From Bordetella petrii (lineage in GTDB: Bacteria; Pseudomonadota; Gammaproteobacteria; Burkholderiales; Burkholderiaceae_B), in contig NC_010170.1 in NCBI RefSeq assembly GCF_000067205.1, positions 2,666,001 through 2,730,000 on the forward strand: a stretch of 64,000 nt of DNA, written 5' to 3'. A model generated the notes under the pieces. The model made no database searches and was not told where the DNA came from. It saw only the letters and a program-made list of their open reading frames with translations. Below, in pieces: positions 43,936 to 53,167 of this stretch (within the stretch, counting starts at the first letter, position 1; every line of letters starts with the position of its first letter). The translations under genes were made by a program, and so were the position numbers.

Positions 43936-45534
43936 ATGAATCCCAACCCCGCATCCCTGCCTGTGCCCGGCCGCGCCGCCCTGCTCGAAACGCTGAACGA
44001 CAACGCCGCCTGGGACGTCATCGTGATCGGCGGCGGCGCCACCGGACTGGGCACCGCGGTCGATGCCGCATCGCGCGGCTACCGCACGCTTTTGCTTGAA
44101 GCCGCCGATTTCGCCAAAGGCACGTCCAGCAAGGCCACCAAGCTGGTGCACGGCGGCGTGCGCTACCTGGCCCAGGGCAACATCGCGCTGGTGCGCGAAG
44201 CCCTGCACGAGCGCGGGCTGCTTAACCGCAACGCGCCGCACCTGGTCTGGCCGCTGGGTTTCGTGGTGCCGGCCTACGGCCTGTTCGACCAGCCCTTCTA
44301 CGGCATCGGCCTCAAGATGTACGACATGCTGGCGGGCAAGCTCAATCTGTCGCCCAGCCGCTGGCTGTCGCGCGCCGAAACACTGGCCCAGGCCGCCACG
44401 GTGGCCCCGTCGGTAGCCGGGCGCGGCCTGCGCGGCGGCGTGCTGTACTACGACGGCCAGTTCGACGACGCGCGCCTGGCCATGGCCCTGATGCGCACCC
44501 TGTTCGACCTGGGCGGCACCGCCGTCAATTACGTGCGCGCCAGCGGCCTTACCCGCAACGAGAAAGGCGCCATCGACGGCGTGATTGCGCAAGACGTGCT
44601 GGGCGGCGGCGAAGTCACGCTGCGCGCGCGCTGCGTGGTCAATGCCGCGGGCGTTTGGGTGGACAGCGTGCGCCGCATGGACGACGCCCAGGCGCAGACC
44701 ATGGTGGCGCCCAGCCAGGGCGTGCACCTGGTTCTGCCGCGCGAATTCCTGCCCGGCGACAAGGCCATTCTTATTCCCAAGACCGACGACGGCCGCGTGC
44801 TGTTCGTGGTGCCCTGGAATGGCCACACCCTCGTCGGCACCACCGACACCCCGCGCGCCGACCTGCCGCTGGATCCGCCCGCCACCGCCACCGAGGTCGA
44901 TTTCATCCTGCAGACCGCCGCGCGCTATCTCAGCCGCAAACCCACCCGCGCCGACGTCACCAGCGTCTGGGCGGGGCTGCGCCCCCTGGTCAAGGCCACC
45001 GGCGAAACCAAAACCTTGTCGCGCGAGCACACCATCGTGGTGTCGCGCGCCGGCCTGGTCACCGTCACCGGCGGCAAATGGACCACCTACCGCAAAATGG
45101 CGCAGGACGTGGTCGATACCGCCATCCAGCACCAGCTGCTGCCGCAGGCGGGCTGCCGCACCGCCGACCTGCCGCTGCATGGCGCGGGCGGCGCGCCCGG
45201 GCCCGACGCACCGGCGCCCGGCACGCCCGACAGCTACTACGGCAGCGACCTGCCGACGTTGCGCGCCCTGCCCGGCAGCGAACACATCCTGGTCAAGGCC
45301 AGCGGGCTGACCGAAGCCCACGTGCGATTCGCCGCGCGCCATGAACTGGCGCGCAGCGCCGAAGACGTGCTGGCGCGGCGCAACCGCGCGCTGTTCCTGG
45401 ACAGCCAGGCGGCCCTGCTGGCCGCGCCCGAAGTCGCGCGCATCCTGGCCGAAGAGCTGGGTCATGACGCGGCCTGGCAACGCGCCACGGTCGAAGACTT
45501 CACCCGCACCGCCGCGCATTACCGGCTCGATTAA
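43936..45534 (+). CDS. glpD: Aerobic glycerol-3-phosphate dehydrogenase
   Basis: FAD enzyme (532 aa) oxidising glycerol-3-phosphate to dihydroxyacetone phosphate and reducing ubiquinone at the inner membrane. FAD motif VIVIGGGATGLGTAVDAASRG (about 28-48), ATKLVHGGVRYLAQG, and PWNGHTLVGTTDTP are family landmarks; the C-terminal helical domain follows. Directly downstream of glpR and opposite the glycerol importer. Glycerol kinase (glpK) is not in the window. Confidence 0.94.
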   Translation: MNPNPASLPVPGRAALLETLNDNAAWDVIVIGGGATGLGTAVDAASRGYRTLLLEAADFAKGTSSKATKLVHGGVRYLAQGNIALVREALHERGLLNRNAPHLVWPLGFVVPAYGLFDQPFYGIGLKMYDMLAGKLNLSPSRWLSRAETLAQAATVAPSVAGRGLRGGVLYYDGQFDDARLAMALMRTLFDLGGTAVNYVRASGLTRNEKGAIDGVIAQDVLGGGEVTLRARCVVNAAGVWVDSVRRMDDAQAQTMVAPSQGVHLVLPREFLPGDKAILIPKTDDGRVLFVVPWNGHTLVGTTDTPRADLPLDPPATATEVDFILQTAARYLSRKPTRADVTSVWAGLRPLVKATGETKTLSREHTIVVSRAGLVTVTGGKWTTYRKMAQDVVDTAIQHQLLPQAGCRTADLPLHGAGGAPGPDAPAPGTPDSYYGSDLPTLRALPGSEHILVKASGLTEAHVRFAARHELARSAEDVLARRNRALFLDSQAALLAAPEVARILAEELGHDAAWQRATVEDFTRTAAHYRLD

Positions 45535-45578
45535 GCAAGGCCTCGGGGCTGGCTGGGTCCGGCCCCGCGCCGCCCTCT

Positions 45579-45604
45579 TTTAATTAATTAAATAATTAAT
45601 TAAA
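45579..45604 (+). promoter_or_regulatory. AT-only palindromic operator before the TetR gene
   Basis: Perfect 12-bp arms TTTAATTAATTA / TAATTAATTAAA separated by AA, ending 8 bp before the tetR-type start. It is strikingly AT-pure in a G+C-rich genome and is probably the autoregulatory operator for the efflux operon. Confidence 0.7.
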
Positions 45605-45612
45605 CTGCCGGC

Positions 45613-46365
45613 ATGCCTACTTCAACGCCACGGCCCGCCCGCAAGCTCGGCCGCCCCGCCCGCCCGCAACGCGCAGACAGCCGCGACGCCATGCTGGACG
45701 TCGCCACCGCGCTGTTCGCCGCGCAGGGCGTCGCCGCCACCACCATCGCGCACATCGCGCGCCGCGCCGACGTCACGCCGGCGATGGTCCACTACTACTT
45801 CAAGAACCGCGAACAACTCATCGACGTCGTGGTGGCCGAACGCCTGGCGCCGGTCATCGCCTCCGTCTGGGCGCCGGCGGCCCTGCCCGCCGGCAATGGC
45901 CCTGGCGCCGCGCCGCCGACGCCGCCCGAGCCGCGCGCCATGGTGGCGCAGGTCGTCGCGCGCATCATGCAGTGCGCGGCCGAGCGCCCCTGGCTGGCGC
46001 CGCTCTGGATGCGTGAAGTGGTTAACGAAGGCGGGCAACTGCGCGAGAAAGTCTTTCGCTACCTGCCGGTCGAACGCCTGCACGCCTTCGCCGCCACGAT
46101 CACGTCGGCCCAGCAGCAAGGCGCGGTGAACCCCGGCATCGAGCCGCGCCTGGTGTTCCTGTCCATCCTGGGCATGACGCTGCTGCCGCTGGCCACCTCG
46201 GCGCTATGGCAACGCATCTGGGACGCCCAGGGCCGCGCCGCCGGCCTGGACGCCGACGCCATCGCCGCCCATGCCACCGCCCTGCTCGCGGGCGGACTGT
46301 TCCCTTCCGAACCCCGCGCGCGGCGTCCCGCCGCGCGCCGCACCCCCACCCGGCAAGGACGCTGA
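45613..46365 (+). CDS. TetR/AcrR-family repressor of the efflux operon
   Basis: 250-aa regulator with an N-terminal TetR HTH (AMLDVATALFAAQGVAATTIAHIARRADVTPAMVHYYFKNREQLI, about residues 26-72) preceded by a basic arm (ARKLGRPARPQRADSRD). The ligand-binding half ends in a basic tail. First gene of the operon that continues with the adaptor (4-bp gap), ATPase, permease and outer-membrane factor, so it presumably senses the exported compound and releases the AT palindrome upstream. Confidence 0.9.
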   Translation: MPTSTPRPARKLGRPARPQRADSRDAMLDVATALFAAQGVAATTIAHIARRADVTPAMVHYYFKNREQLIDVVVAERLAPVIASVWAPAALPAGNGPGAAPPTPPEPRAMVAQVVARIMQCAAERPWLAPLWMREVVNEGGQLREKVFRYLPVERLHAFAATITSAQQQGAVNPGIEPRLVFLSILGMTLLPLATSALWQRIWDAQGRAAGLDADAIAAHATALLAGGLFPSEPRARRPAARRTPTRQGR

Positions 46366-46368
46366 CCC

Positions 46369-47358
46369 ATGCCCGCCCTTTTCCGCCTGCCCGCCCTATT
46401 GCGCATTACCCCCTGGCGCCGCCTGGCGCTGGGCTGCCTGCCCCTGTGGCTGGCGGCCTGCGGCAACGATGCCGCGCCTTTCTACCAAGGCTATGTCGAA
46501 GGCGAATTCGTCTACATGGCCGCCTCGCAGGCCGGCCGCCTGCAAACCCTGCATGTGGCGCGCGGCCAGCAGGTGCAGGCCGGCGCGCCGCTGTTCGCCC
46601 TAGAAGCCGACCCCGAAGCCCAAGCGCAGCGCGAGGCACGCGCGCGCCTGGCGTCAGCGCAGGCGCAGCGGCAAGACCTGGCCACCGGCAAGCGCGCGCC
46701 CGAAGTCGATGTCGTGCGCGCGCAGCTGGCGCAGGCCGAGGCCGAAGCCAAACGGGCCGCCGCGCAGCTGGCGCGCGATCGCGTGCAGTTCCAGGCCGGC
46801 GGCATCGCGCGCGCGCAGCTCGACGACAGCCGCGCGCAGGCGCAGTCCAGTGCGGCCCGCGTGCGCGAACTGCGCGCCCAGTTGCAAGTGGCTGGCCTGC
46901 CGGGCCGCGACGAGCAACTGCGCGCCCAGGACGCCCAGGTCGAAGCCGCCCGCGCCGGGCTGGCGCAGGCCGATTGGGCGCTGGCGCAGAAACAGGTGGC
47001 CGCCGCCCAGGCCGCGCGGGTGTTCGATACGCTGTACCGGGTAGGCGAATGGGTGCCGGCCGGCAGCCCCGTGGTGCGGCTGCTGCCGCCCGGCAACATC
47101 AAGCTGCGCTTCTTCGTGCCCGAGACCGCCCTGGGCGGGCTGCGCTCGGGCCAGGCGGTGCGGGCGCGTTGCGACGCCTGCGGCGAACCGGTCGCGGCCA
47201 CCATCAGCTATATCGCCGCCGAGGCCGAATACACCCCGCCCGTGATCTACAGCCGCGACAGCCGCGGCAAGCTGGTCTACATGGTCGAGGCCCACCCGGC
47301 CCCGCGGGACGCCACCCGCCTGCACCCCGGCCAGCCCGTCGAGGTCACGCTGCCATGA
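46369..47358 (+). CDS. HlyD-family periplasmic adaptor lipoprotein (YbhG-like)
   Basis: 329 aa. Lipoprotein signal with the lipobox LAAC (LPLWLAAC|GNDAA). After a barrel-sandwich start (VYMAASQAGRLQTLHVARGQQVQAGAPLFALE) comes a long Gln/Ala/Arg coiled-coil hairpin (about residues 85-215), then a second lipoyl half and a beta-barrel. This is the adaptor connecting the ABC-2 pump to the outer-membrane channel, as in E. coli YbhG. Start overlapped downstream: its TGA overlaps the ATPase ATG. Confidence 0.88.
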   Translation: MPALFRLPALLRITPWRRLALGCLPLWLAACGNDAAPFYQGYVEGEFVYMAASQAGRLQTLHVARGQQVQAGAPLFALEADPEAQAQREARARLASAQAQRQDLATGKRAPEVDVVRAQLAQAEAEAKRAAAQLARDRVQFQAGGIARAQLDDSRAQAQSSAARVRELRAQLQVAGLPGRDEQLRAQDAQVEAARAGLAQADWALAQKQVAAAQAARVFDTLYRVGEWVPAGSPVVRLLPPGNIKLRFFVPETALGGLRSGQAVRARCDACGEPVAATISYIAAEAEYTPPVIYSRDSRGKLVYMVEAHPAPRDATRLHPGQPVEVTLP

Positions 47359-48329
47359 CGCCAGCCTCTGCCCGCCCAACCTCTGCCACCCCGCCCTCTG
47401 CCGGCGCCCTGGTCATCGACGTGCGCGGCCTGAACAAACATTTTGGCGACAAGCACGTGGTCAACGACGTCTCGCTGCAGGTGGGGCGCGGCGAGATCTA
47501 CGGCTTCCTGGGCCCCAACGGCAGCGGCAAAACCACCTGCATCCGGTTGATGTGCGGCCTGCTCACGCCCGACTCGGGCAGCGGCACGTGCCTGGGCTAC
47601 GACATCCTGACCCAGAGCGCCGACATCAAGCGGCACGTGGGCTACATGACGCAGAAATTCTCGTACTGGGAAGATCTCACCATTCGCGAGAACCTCGATT
47701 TCGTGGCACGCATGTACGAAATGCCCGACCGCCGGCAGGCCGTGGAGCAGGCCCTGGAAGGCCTGGGCCTGCAAAGCCGCGCCAACCAGCTCACCGGCTC
47801 GCTGTCGGGCGGCTGGAAGCAGCGGCTGGCGCTGGCCGCCTGCCTGCTGCATGAACCGCAACTGCTGCTGCTCGACGAGCCCACCGCCGGCGTCGATCCC
47901 ACCGCGCGGCGCGATTTCTGGGAAGAGTTGCACGCCCTGGCCGCGCGCGGCATCTCGGTGCTGGTCAGCACCCACTACATGGACGAGGCCGAACGCTGCC
48001 ACAAGCTGGCCTACCTGGCCTACGGCCGCCTGCTGACGCAGGGCACCGCCGCGAGCGTCACGGCCGAACAGGGGCTGGCCACCTGGGCCATCCACGGCCG
48101 CGACCTGGTGCCGCTGGGCCAGCGCCTGCGCGGCAGTCCCGGCGTGGACCAGACGGTGGCCTTCGGCTCGGCGCTGCATGTCAGCGGCAAAGACCACGCC
48201 CTGCTCGAGCGTACCCTGCGCCAGGCGGTGGCCGGCGGCGACCTGAAGCTGGAGCCGGTCGACACCAGCCTGGAAGACGTATTCATCTACTTGATGAACC
48301 ATTCCACCGACAACTGGAGCCCCGCATGA
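47355..48329 (+). CDS. ABC exporter ATP-binding protein (single YbhF-type domain)
   Basis: 324 aa. Walker A GPNGSGKTT, signature LSGGWKQRLALAACLL, Walker B LLLDEPTAGVDPTARRDFW and switch His in VSTHYMDEAERC. E. coli YbhF has two such ATPase domains fused; here there is only one, so it probably homodimerises. ATGA overlaps on both sides couple it to the adaptor and permease. Confidence 0.9.
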   Translation: MTPASARPTSATPPSAGALVIDVRGLNKHFGDKHVVNDVSLQVGRGEIYGFLGPNGSGKTTCIRLMCGLLTPDSGSGTCLGYDILTQSADIKRHVGYMTQKFSYWEDLTIRENLDFVARMYEMPDRRQAVEQALEGLGLQSRANQLTGSLSGGWKQRLALAACLLHEPQLLLLDEPTAGVDPTARRDFWEELHALAARGISVLVSTHYMDEAERCHKLAYLAYGRLLTQGTAASVTAEQGLATWAIHGRDLVPLGQRLRGSPGVDQTVAFGSALHVSGKDHALLERTLRQAVAGGDLKLEPVDTSLEDVFIYLMNHSTDNWSPA

Positions 48330-49471
48330 CAGTCCGTGAACGGCGCTTTTCGTGGGCGCGCTGGTGGAGCATGGTGCGCAAGGAATTCCTGCAGCTGCGC
48401 CGCGACCGCATCACCTTCGGCATGATTGTCGGCATTCCCATCATGGAGCTGGCGCTGTTCGGCTACGCCATCAACACCGACCCCAAGCAGATGCCCACCG
48501 CGGTGATCGTGTCCGACCACAGCGAATTCACACGCACCTTCGTGTCGGCGATGAAGGCGTCCGACTACTTCCATATTGTCGAAGAACTGCCCGACGAAGA
48601 GGCCGGGCGCGCCGCGCTGGCGCAGGGCCGGGTGCTGTTCGTGCTGAACATTCCGCCCGGTTTCACGCGCAGCCTGCTGCGCGGCGAGCGCCCCGCGCTG
48701 CTGATCGAGGCCGACGCCACCGACCCCATGGCCACCGGCATGGCAGTGGGCGCGGCGACGCAGCTCAGCCAGGCTGTGGCCCGCAAAGACCTGACCGGCC
48801 CGCTGGCGCACCTGGCGGGCGGCCAGCCGCCGTTCGAAGTGCGCGTGCACCGCCTGTACAACGAAGAGCAGATCGCCCAGTACAACACGGTGCCGGGGCT
48901 GATGGGGGTGATCCTGAGCATGACGCTGGTCATGATGACGGGCCTGGCCATGACGCGCGAGCGCGAGCGCGGCACCATGGAAAACCTGCTGGCCACGCCA
49001 GTGCGCCCGCTGGAAGTCATGACGGGCAAGATCGTGCCCTATATCGCCATCGGCCTCATACAGGCCACCATCATCCTGCTGGCCGCGTTGTATGTATTCC
49101 ATGTGCCGCTGATGGGCAGTCTGCTGGCCGTCTACCTGGCCGCGCTGCTGTTCGTGGCGGCCAATCTCACGGTGGGCATCACGCTGTCGTCGCTGGCGCA
49201 GAACCAGCTGCAGGCCATGCAGCTGACGATGTTCTATTTCCTGCCCAACATCCTGTTGTCGGGGTTCATGTTTCCGTTCCAGGGCATGCCCGTGTGGGCG
49301 CAGCACATAGGCAACCTGCTGCCGCTCACGTATTTCAACCGCCTGATCCGCGGCATTCTGCTCAAAGGCAACGGCTGGGCCGACTTGTGGCCGCATGTGT
49401 GGCCGCTGCTGCTGTTCACCGCCCTGATCATGGCGCTGGCCGTGAAGTTCTATCGCCGCACGCTGGACTGA
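48326..49471 (+). CDS. ABC-2 type exporter permease (YbhS/YbhR-like)
   Basis: 381 aa: one N-terminal membrane helix (RITFGMIVGIPIMELALFGYAI), a periplasmic domain of about 150 residues, then five helices. Family motifs are MTLVMMTGLAMTRERERGTMENLLATPVRPLEVMTGKI and LPNILLSGFMFPFQGMP. The YbhFSR system has two permease genes; only one is present here, suggesting a homodimeric pump. Confidence 0.9.
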   Translation: MTVRERRFSWARWWSMVRKEFLQLRRDRITFGMIVGIPIMELALFGYAINTDPKQMPTAVIVSDHSEFTRTFVSAMKASDYFHIVEELPDEEAGRAALAQGRVLFVLNIPPGFTRSLLRGERPALLIEADATDPMATGMAVGAATQLSQAVARKDLTGPLAHLAGGQPPFEVRVHRLYNEEQIAQYNTVPGLMGVILSMTLVMMTGLAMTRERERGTMENLLATPVRPLEVMTGKIVPYIAIGLIQATIILLAALYVFHVPLMGSLLAVYLAALLFVAANLTVGITLSSLAQNQLQAMQLTMFYFLPNILLSGFMFPFQGMPVWAQHIGNLLPLTYFNRLIRGILLKGNGWADLWPHVWPLLLFTALIMALAVKFYRRTLD

Positions 49472-49475
49472 ATCC

Positions 49476-51041
49476 ATGAACGCCTTTTCCGCCTCTCCGT
49501 TGCATGCCGGCGCCCCGCGCGCCGCATCGGCCATGCTGGCCGCGCTGCTGGCGTTGTCCGGCTGCGCCGTGGGACCCGATTTCGAGCAACCCGCGGCGCC
49601 GGCCGCCGAACGTTACAGCGCCGCAGCCACGCCCGCCGCGACCGCGGGCGATGACCGCACGCCCGCCCAGCGCCTGCACGCCGGCATGGATATTCCCGCG
49701 CAGTGGTGGACGCTGTTCCGCTCGCCCGAGCTCGACCGGCTGGTGCGCGAGGCGCTGGCGCACAGCCCCACGCTGGAGCAGGCGCGCGCGCGCCTGCTCC
49801 AGGCGCAGGAAGAATTCCGTGCGGAATCCGGCGCGCGCACCCTGCCCTCGGTGGACGCGAACCTCTCCGGCGCGCGGCAGAAGGTCGACCCTTCGGCATA
49901 CGGCGTGCCCGTCACCCAGCCGCCGGCTCCGTTCACGCTGTACAACGCATCGATCGACGTGTCGTACACGCTGGACCTGTTCGGCGGCGAACGGCGGGCC
50001 GTGGAAGGCCTGCTGGCCCAGGTCGATTACCGGCGGCACGAGCTGCAGGCGGCGCGCATGACGCTGGCCGCCAACGTGGTCACGGCGGCCATCCGGCAGG
50101 CCGGGTTGCAGGCCCGCCTGGACGCCACCCAGGCGCAGCTCGATGCGCAGGCCCATCAACTGGACATCGTGCGCCAGCGCCATCAGGCTGGCGGCGCGGC
50201 GGCGCTGGAGGTGCGCCGGCAGGAATCACTGCTGGCGCAGACGCGCGCCACGCTGCCAGCGCTCGAGCAAGACATCGAGCGCACGCGGCACCAGCTGGCG
50301 GTGTACCTGGGCCGCCTGCCCGCCCAGGCCGACTGGCCGCCGCTATCGTTGCAGGCGCTGCAACTGCCGCTGGACGTGCCGCTGGGCGTGCCGTCGCAAC
50401 TGACCCGCCAGCGGCCCGACATCCTGGCCGCCGAGGCCCTGTGGCATCGCGCCGCGGCCGACGTCGGCGTGGCCACCGCCAACCTCTATCCGCGCTTCAC
50501 GCTGACCGGAAGCTTCGGATCGCAGCGCACCCGCGCTGGCGATGTCGCCGACGGCGTCAATGTCTGGAGCCTGGCGCTGGGCCTGACCCAGCCGCTGTTC
50601 CATGGCGGCGAACTGCGGGCCCGCCGGCGCGCCGCCGAAGCCGCCTACCAGGCCGCCGCCGCGGCCTACCGCGACACGGTGCTGCAGGGCTTGCAGCAAG
50701 TGGCAGATGCGCTGAGCGCCGTGCAGGCCGATGCCGACACGCTACAGGCCCGGGCCGAGGCCGAGCGGCAGGCCGAGGCTGCGTATCGCATCACGGCACA
50801 GCAGTACCAGGCCGGCGGAGTCAGCCAGCTGGCCCTGCTCGATGCGCAGCGCGAGCAACTGCGCACCCGCGCCGAGCGCATCCAGGCCCAGGCCGACCGC
50901 CACGCCGATACGGCCGCGCTGCTGCAGGCGCTGGGCGGCGGATGGTGGAACGAGCAGGAAGGCGTATCATCGCTGCATCCGACGCAATCCCCGCCCGCCT
51001 GCCATGGATGTCTTCCAGCAACTGCAAGCCCTGCTCGCTGA
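49476..51041 (+). CDS. Outer-membrane efflux factor, NodT/OprM-type lipoprotein
   Basis: 521-aa TolC-like channel with a lipobox (LALSGC|AVGPDFEQPAAP) and the two repeats of the OEP family. The first has IPAQWWTLFRSPELDRLVREALAHSPTLEQARARLLQA; the second has LTRQRPDILAAEALWHRAAADVGVATANLYPRF. It completes the tripartite pump encoded upstream. The last ~37 nt overlap the start of ybaK in another frame, so the C-terminal tail (HPTQSPPACHGCLPATA) is probably unconserved read-through. Confidence 0.9.
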   Translation: MNAFSASPLHAGAPRAASAMLAALLALSGCAVGPDFEQPAAPAAERYSAAATPAATAGDDRTPAQRLHAGMDIPAQWWTLFRSPELDRLVREALAHSPTLEQARARLLQAQEEFRAESGARTLPSVDANLSGARQKVDPSAYGVPVTQPPAPFTLYNASIDVSYTLDLFGGERRAVEGLLAQVDYRRHELQAARMTLAANVVTAAIRQAGLQARLDATQAQLDAQAHQLDIVRQRHQAGGAAALEVRRQESLLAQTRATLPALEQDIERTRHQLAVYLGRLPAQADWPPLSLQALQLPLDVPLGVPSQLTRQRPDILAAEALWHRAAADVGVATANLYPRFTLTGSFGSQRTRAGDVADGVNVWSLALGLTQPLFHGGELRARRRAAEAAYQAAAAAYRDTVLQGLQQVADALSAVQADADTLQARAEAERQAEAAYRITAQQYQAGGVSQLALLDAQREQLRTRAERIQAQADRHADTAALLQALGGGWWNEQEGVSSLHPTQSPPACHGCLPATASPAR

Positions 51042-51486
51042 CCACCAAGTTCCCTACCGCCTGCTGCGCCACGAACCGGCCGGCAAATCCGAAGAAGTCG
51101 CCGCCATCCGCGGCACCGCCGTCAGCCAGGGCGCGAAGGCGCTGGTGTGCCGGGTGAAAATCACGTCGAACCAGCGCATGCATGTGCTGGCCGTGTTTCC
51201 GGCCGACAAGCAGGCCGACCTGGCCGCCATTGCGCTGGCCGCCGGCGGCAAGAAGGCGTCGCTGGCCTCGCACGACCAGGCGCGCGAACTGACCGGCTGC
51301 GAGATCGGCGCGATTCCTCCCTTCACGTTCAACCCCGACCTCGCGCTGCTGGTCGACCCGACGCTGCGCGAACGGCACGACGAAATCGTATTCAACGCCG
51401 GGCGGCTCGACGCCTCGATCGTGATGCGCATCGACGATTACTTCCGCCTGGCCCAGCCGCGGCAGGCCTCTTTCGTGCACGCCTGA
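51004..51486 (+). CDS. YbaK/EbsC-type aminoacyl-tRNA deacylase
   Basis: 160-aa protein of the YbaK/ProX editing family, which hydrolyses mischarged aminoacyl-tRNAs in trans. It has the conserved Lys in GAKALVCRVK and the C-terminal IGAIPPFTF...LLVDPTLRE...IVFNAGRLDASIVM pattern. The subgroup (Cys-tRNA-Pro, Ala-tRNA-Pro or other) cannot be fixed here. The start lies 38 nt inside the preceding efflux gene. Followed 13 bp later by the NRDE gene. Confidence 0.83.
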   Translation: MDVFQQLQALLADHQVPYRLLRHEPAGKSEEVAAIRGTAVSQGAKALVCRVKITSNQRMHVLAVFPADKQADLAAIALAAGGKKASLASHDQARELTGCEIGAIPPFTFNPDLALLVDPTLRERHDEIVFNAGRLDASIVMRIDDYFRLAQPRQASFVHA

Positions 51487-51499
51487 ACGGAGCCGCGCC

Positions 51500-52270
51500 A
51501 TGTGTCTTGCCGTCCTGGCCCTGCACAGCGTTGCCGGCATTCCCGTGCTGATGGCCGCCAACCGCGACGAATTTCATGCCCGCCCCACCCAGGCGGCCGC
51601 GGCCTGGCCCGGCCAGCCCGTCATTTACGCCGGCCGCGACCTGCGTGCCGGCGGCACCTGGATGGGCGTGAGCGAACAAGGCCGCTTCGCGGTCGTCACC
51701 AATTTCCGCGATCCGCTGCACATCCTGGCCGATGCGCCTTCGCGCGGCGCGCTGACCGAAGACTACCTGCGCGGCACGCAGACGCCGGCCGACTACGCCG
51801 CCGCCGTGCACGCACGGGGCGCGCGCTACAACGGCTTCAACCTGATCGTGGGCGATACCGCCACGGCCTGGTATGTCAGCAACCGCGACGGCGCGCCGCG
51901 CAAGTTGCCGCCAGGCATTTACGCGGTGTCCAACCATTTGCTCGACACGCCCTGGCCGAAACTGGAACGCACCAAGACCGCCTTCGCGCGCGTGCTGCGC
52001 GGCGCGCCGCAACCCGACCTGCCGGCGCTGTACGCCACGCTGTTCGACCGCACACCCGCTGACGACGCCAGCCTGCCCGAGACCGGCATCGGGCTGGCGC
52101 GCGAGCGGCTGCTGAGCAGCCCGTTCATCGTCAGCCCCGACTACGGCACGCGCGGCTCCAGCGTGCTGGCCTTGCACGCCGACGGGCGCGGCGAACTGCA
52201 CGAACGCCGCTACGGACCCGATGGCGCGCCCAGCGGCGACAGCGACCTGTTCTTTCAATGGCGCAAATGA
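51500..52270 (+). CDS. NRDE-family (TANGO2-like) protein
   Basis: 256 aa. N-terminal MCLAVLALH with Cys2 exposed after Met removal, as in Ntn-hydrolase-like proteins, then MAANRDEFHARPT (the NRDE signature). Later YNGFNLIVGD, ISNHLLDTPWPKLERTK-like and GTRGSSVLAL segments match the NRDE/TANGO2 family. The eukaryotic relative influences Golgi organisation and heme handling; bacterial function is open. CGGAG precedes the start. Confidence 0.85.
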   Translation: MCLAVLALHSVAGIPVLMAANRDEFHARPTQAAAAWPGQPVIYAGRDLRAGGTWMGVSEQGRFAVVTNFRDPLHILADAPSRGALTEDYLRGTQTPADYAAAVHARGARYNGFNLIVGDTATAWYVSNRDGAPRKLPPGIYAVSNHLLDTPWPKLERTKTAFARVLRGAPQPDLPALYATLFDRTPADDASLPETGIGLARERLLSSPFIVSPDYGTRGSSVLALHADGRGELHERRYGPDGAPSGDSDLFFQWRK

Positions 52271-52286
52271 ATCATGCCTCGCCCCT

Positions 52287-53053
52287 GGGGTCTGGCCGCC
52301 TGACGCGCCGGCGCACCTTCGTTTCAGGTGTCTGCGCGCCTGACGTGTCGACGCACCTTCGTTCCAGGTGTCTGCGCGCCTGACGTGTCGGCGCACTTTC
52401 GTTCCAGGTGTCTGGCTCCCGCCAGGGTGCCTGACACCGTGCGATTGAGGCAGCCGCTGCACACTTCGGTGTCTGGCACCGGAGGAGCCAGACACCTGGG
52501 AAGCAAACACCTGGGAAGCAAACACCCACGACGCACGACGCCTGATACGTGCCGGCGCACTTTCGTTCCAGGTGTCTGGCTCCCGCCAGGGTGCCTGACA
52601 CCGTGCGATTGAGGCAGCCGCTGCACACTTCGGTGTCTGGCACCGGGGGAGCCAGACACCTGGGAAGCAAACACCTGGGAAGCGGACACCAGGGAAGCAA
52701 ACACCTGGGAAACGGGCACCCACGACGCACGAGGCCTGATACGTGCCGGCGCACTTTCGTTCCAGGTGTCTGGCTCCCGCCAGGGTGCCTGACACCGTAC
52801 GATTGAGGCAGCCGCTGCGCACTTCGGTGTCTGGCACCGGGGGAGCCAGACACCTGGGAAGCAAACACCTGGGAAGCGGACACCAGGGAAGCAGACACCT
52901 GGGAAACAAACACCTGGGAAGCGGACATCAGGGAAGCGGAGATCAGGGAAACAAACACCTGGGAAACGGACAACCCGGACGCACGACGCCTGATGCGTGC
53001 CGGTGCACCTTCGTTCCAGGTGTCTGGCTCCCGCCAGGGTGCCTGATACCGTG
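52287..53053. repeat. Nested intergenic repeat array (40-bp, 160-250-bp and 15-bp units plus hairpins)
   Basis: No gene is credible here. It starts with 40-bp tandem units (52311-52350, 52351-52390; a degenerate one at 52287-52310). Three long units follow: 52391-52554 (164 bp), 52555-52748 (194 bp), 52749-53002 (254 bp), and a truncated fourth 53003-53053. Each long unit has a hairpin with arms GGTGTCTGGC/GCCTGACACC, then a second one with perfect arms GGTGTCTGGC/GCCAGACACC, then a run of 15-bp repeats (consensus CACCTGGGAAGCAAA). The run has 2, 4 and 8 copies in units 1 to 3. Hairpins: 52407-52438, 52468-52496, 52571-52602, 52632-52660, 52765-52796, 52826-52854, 53019-53050. Confidence 0.88.
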
Positions 53054-53167
53054 CTTGAACAAGGCGAACTTCGCGGCCGCAATTTGATCTAAAGATTGCC
53101 GTCCCGCCCGTCCGGGACACCGCCGCGCCCGGCCGCGGCCAAGCGCCGGGCTTGCAGGAGTATGCCC

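Noticed and set aside
52272..53120. 282-aa minus-strand open frame (and overlapping plus-strand frames) across the 52-kb array
   Set aside because: The translation is only the 15-bp and longer repeats read as protein, with no ribosome-binding site and no known domain. Repeat periods that are multiples of three keep several frames open.
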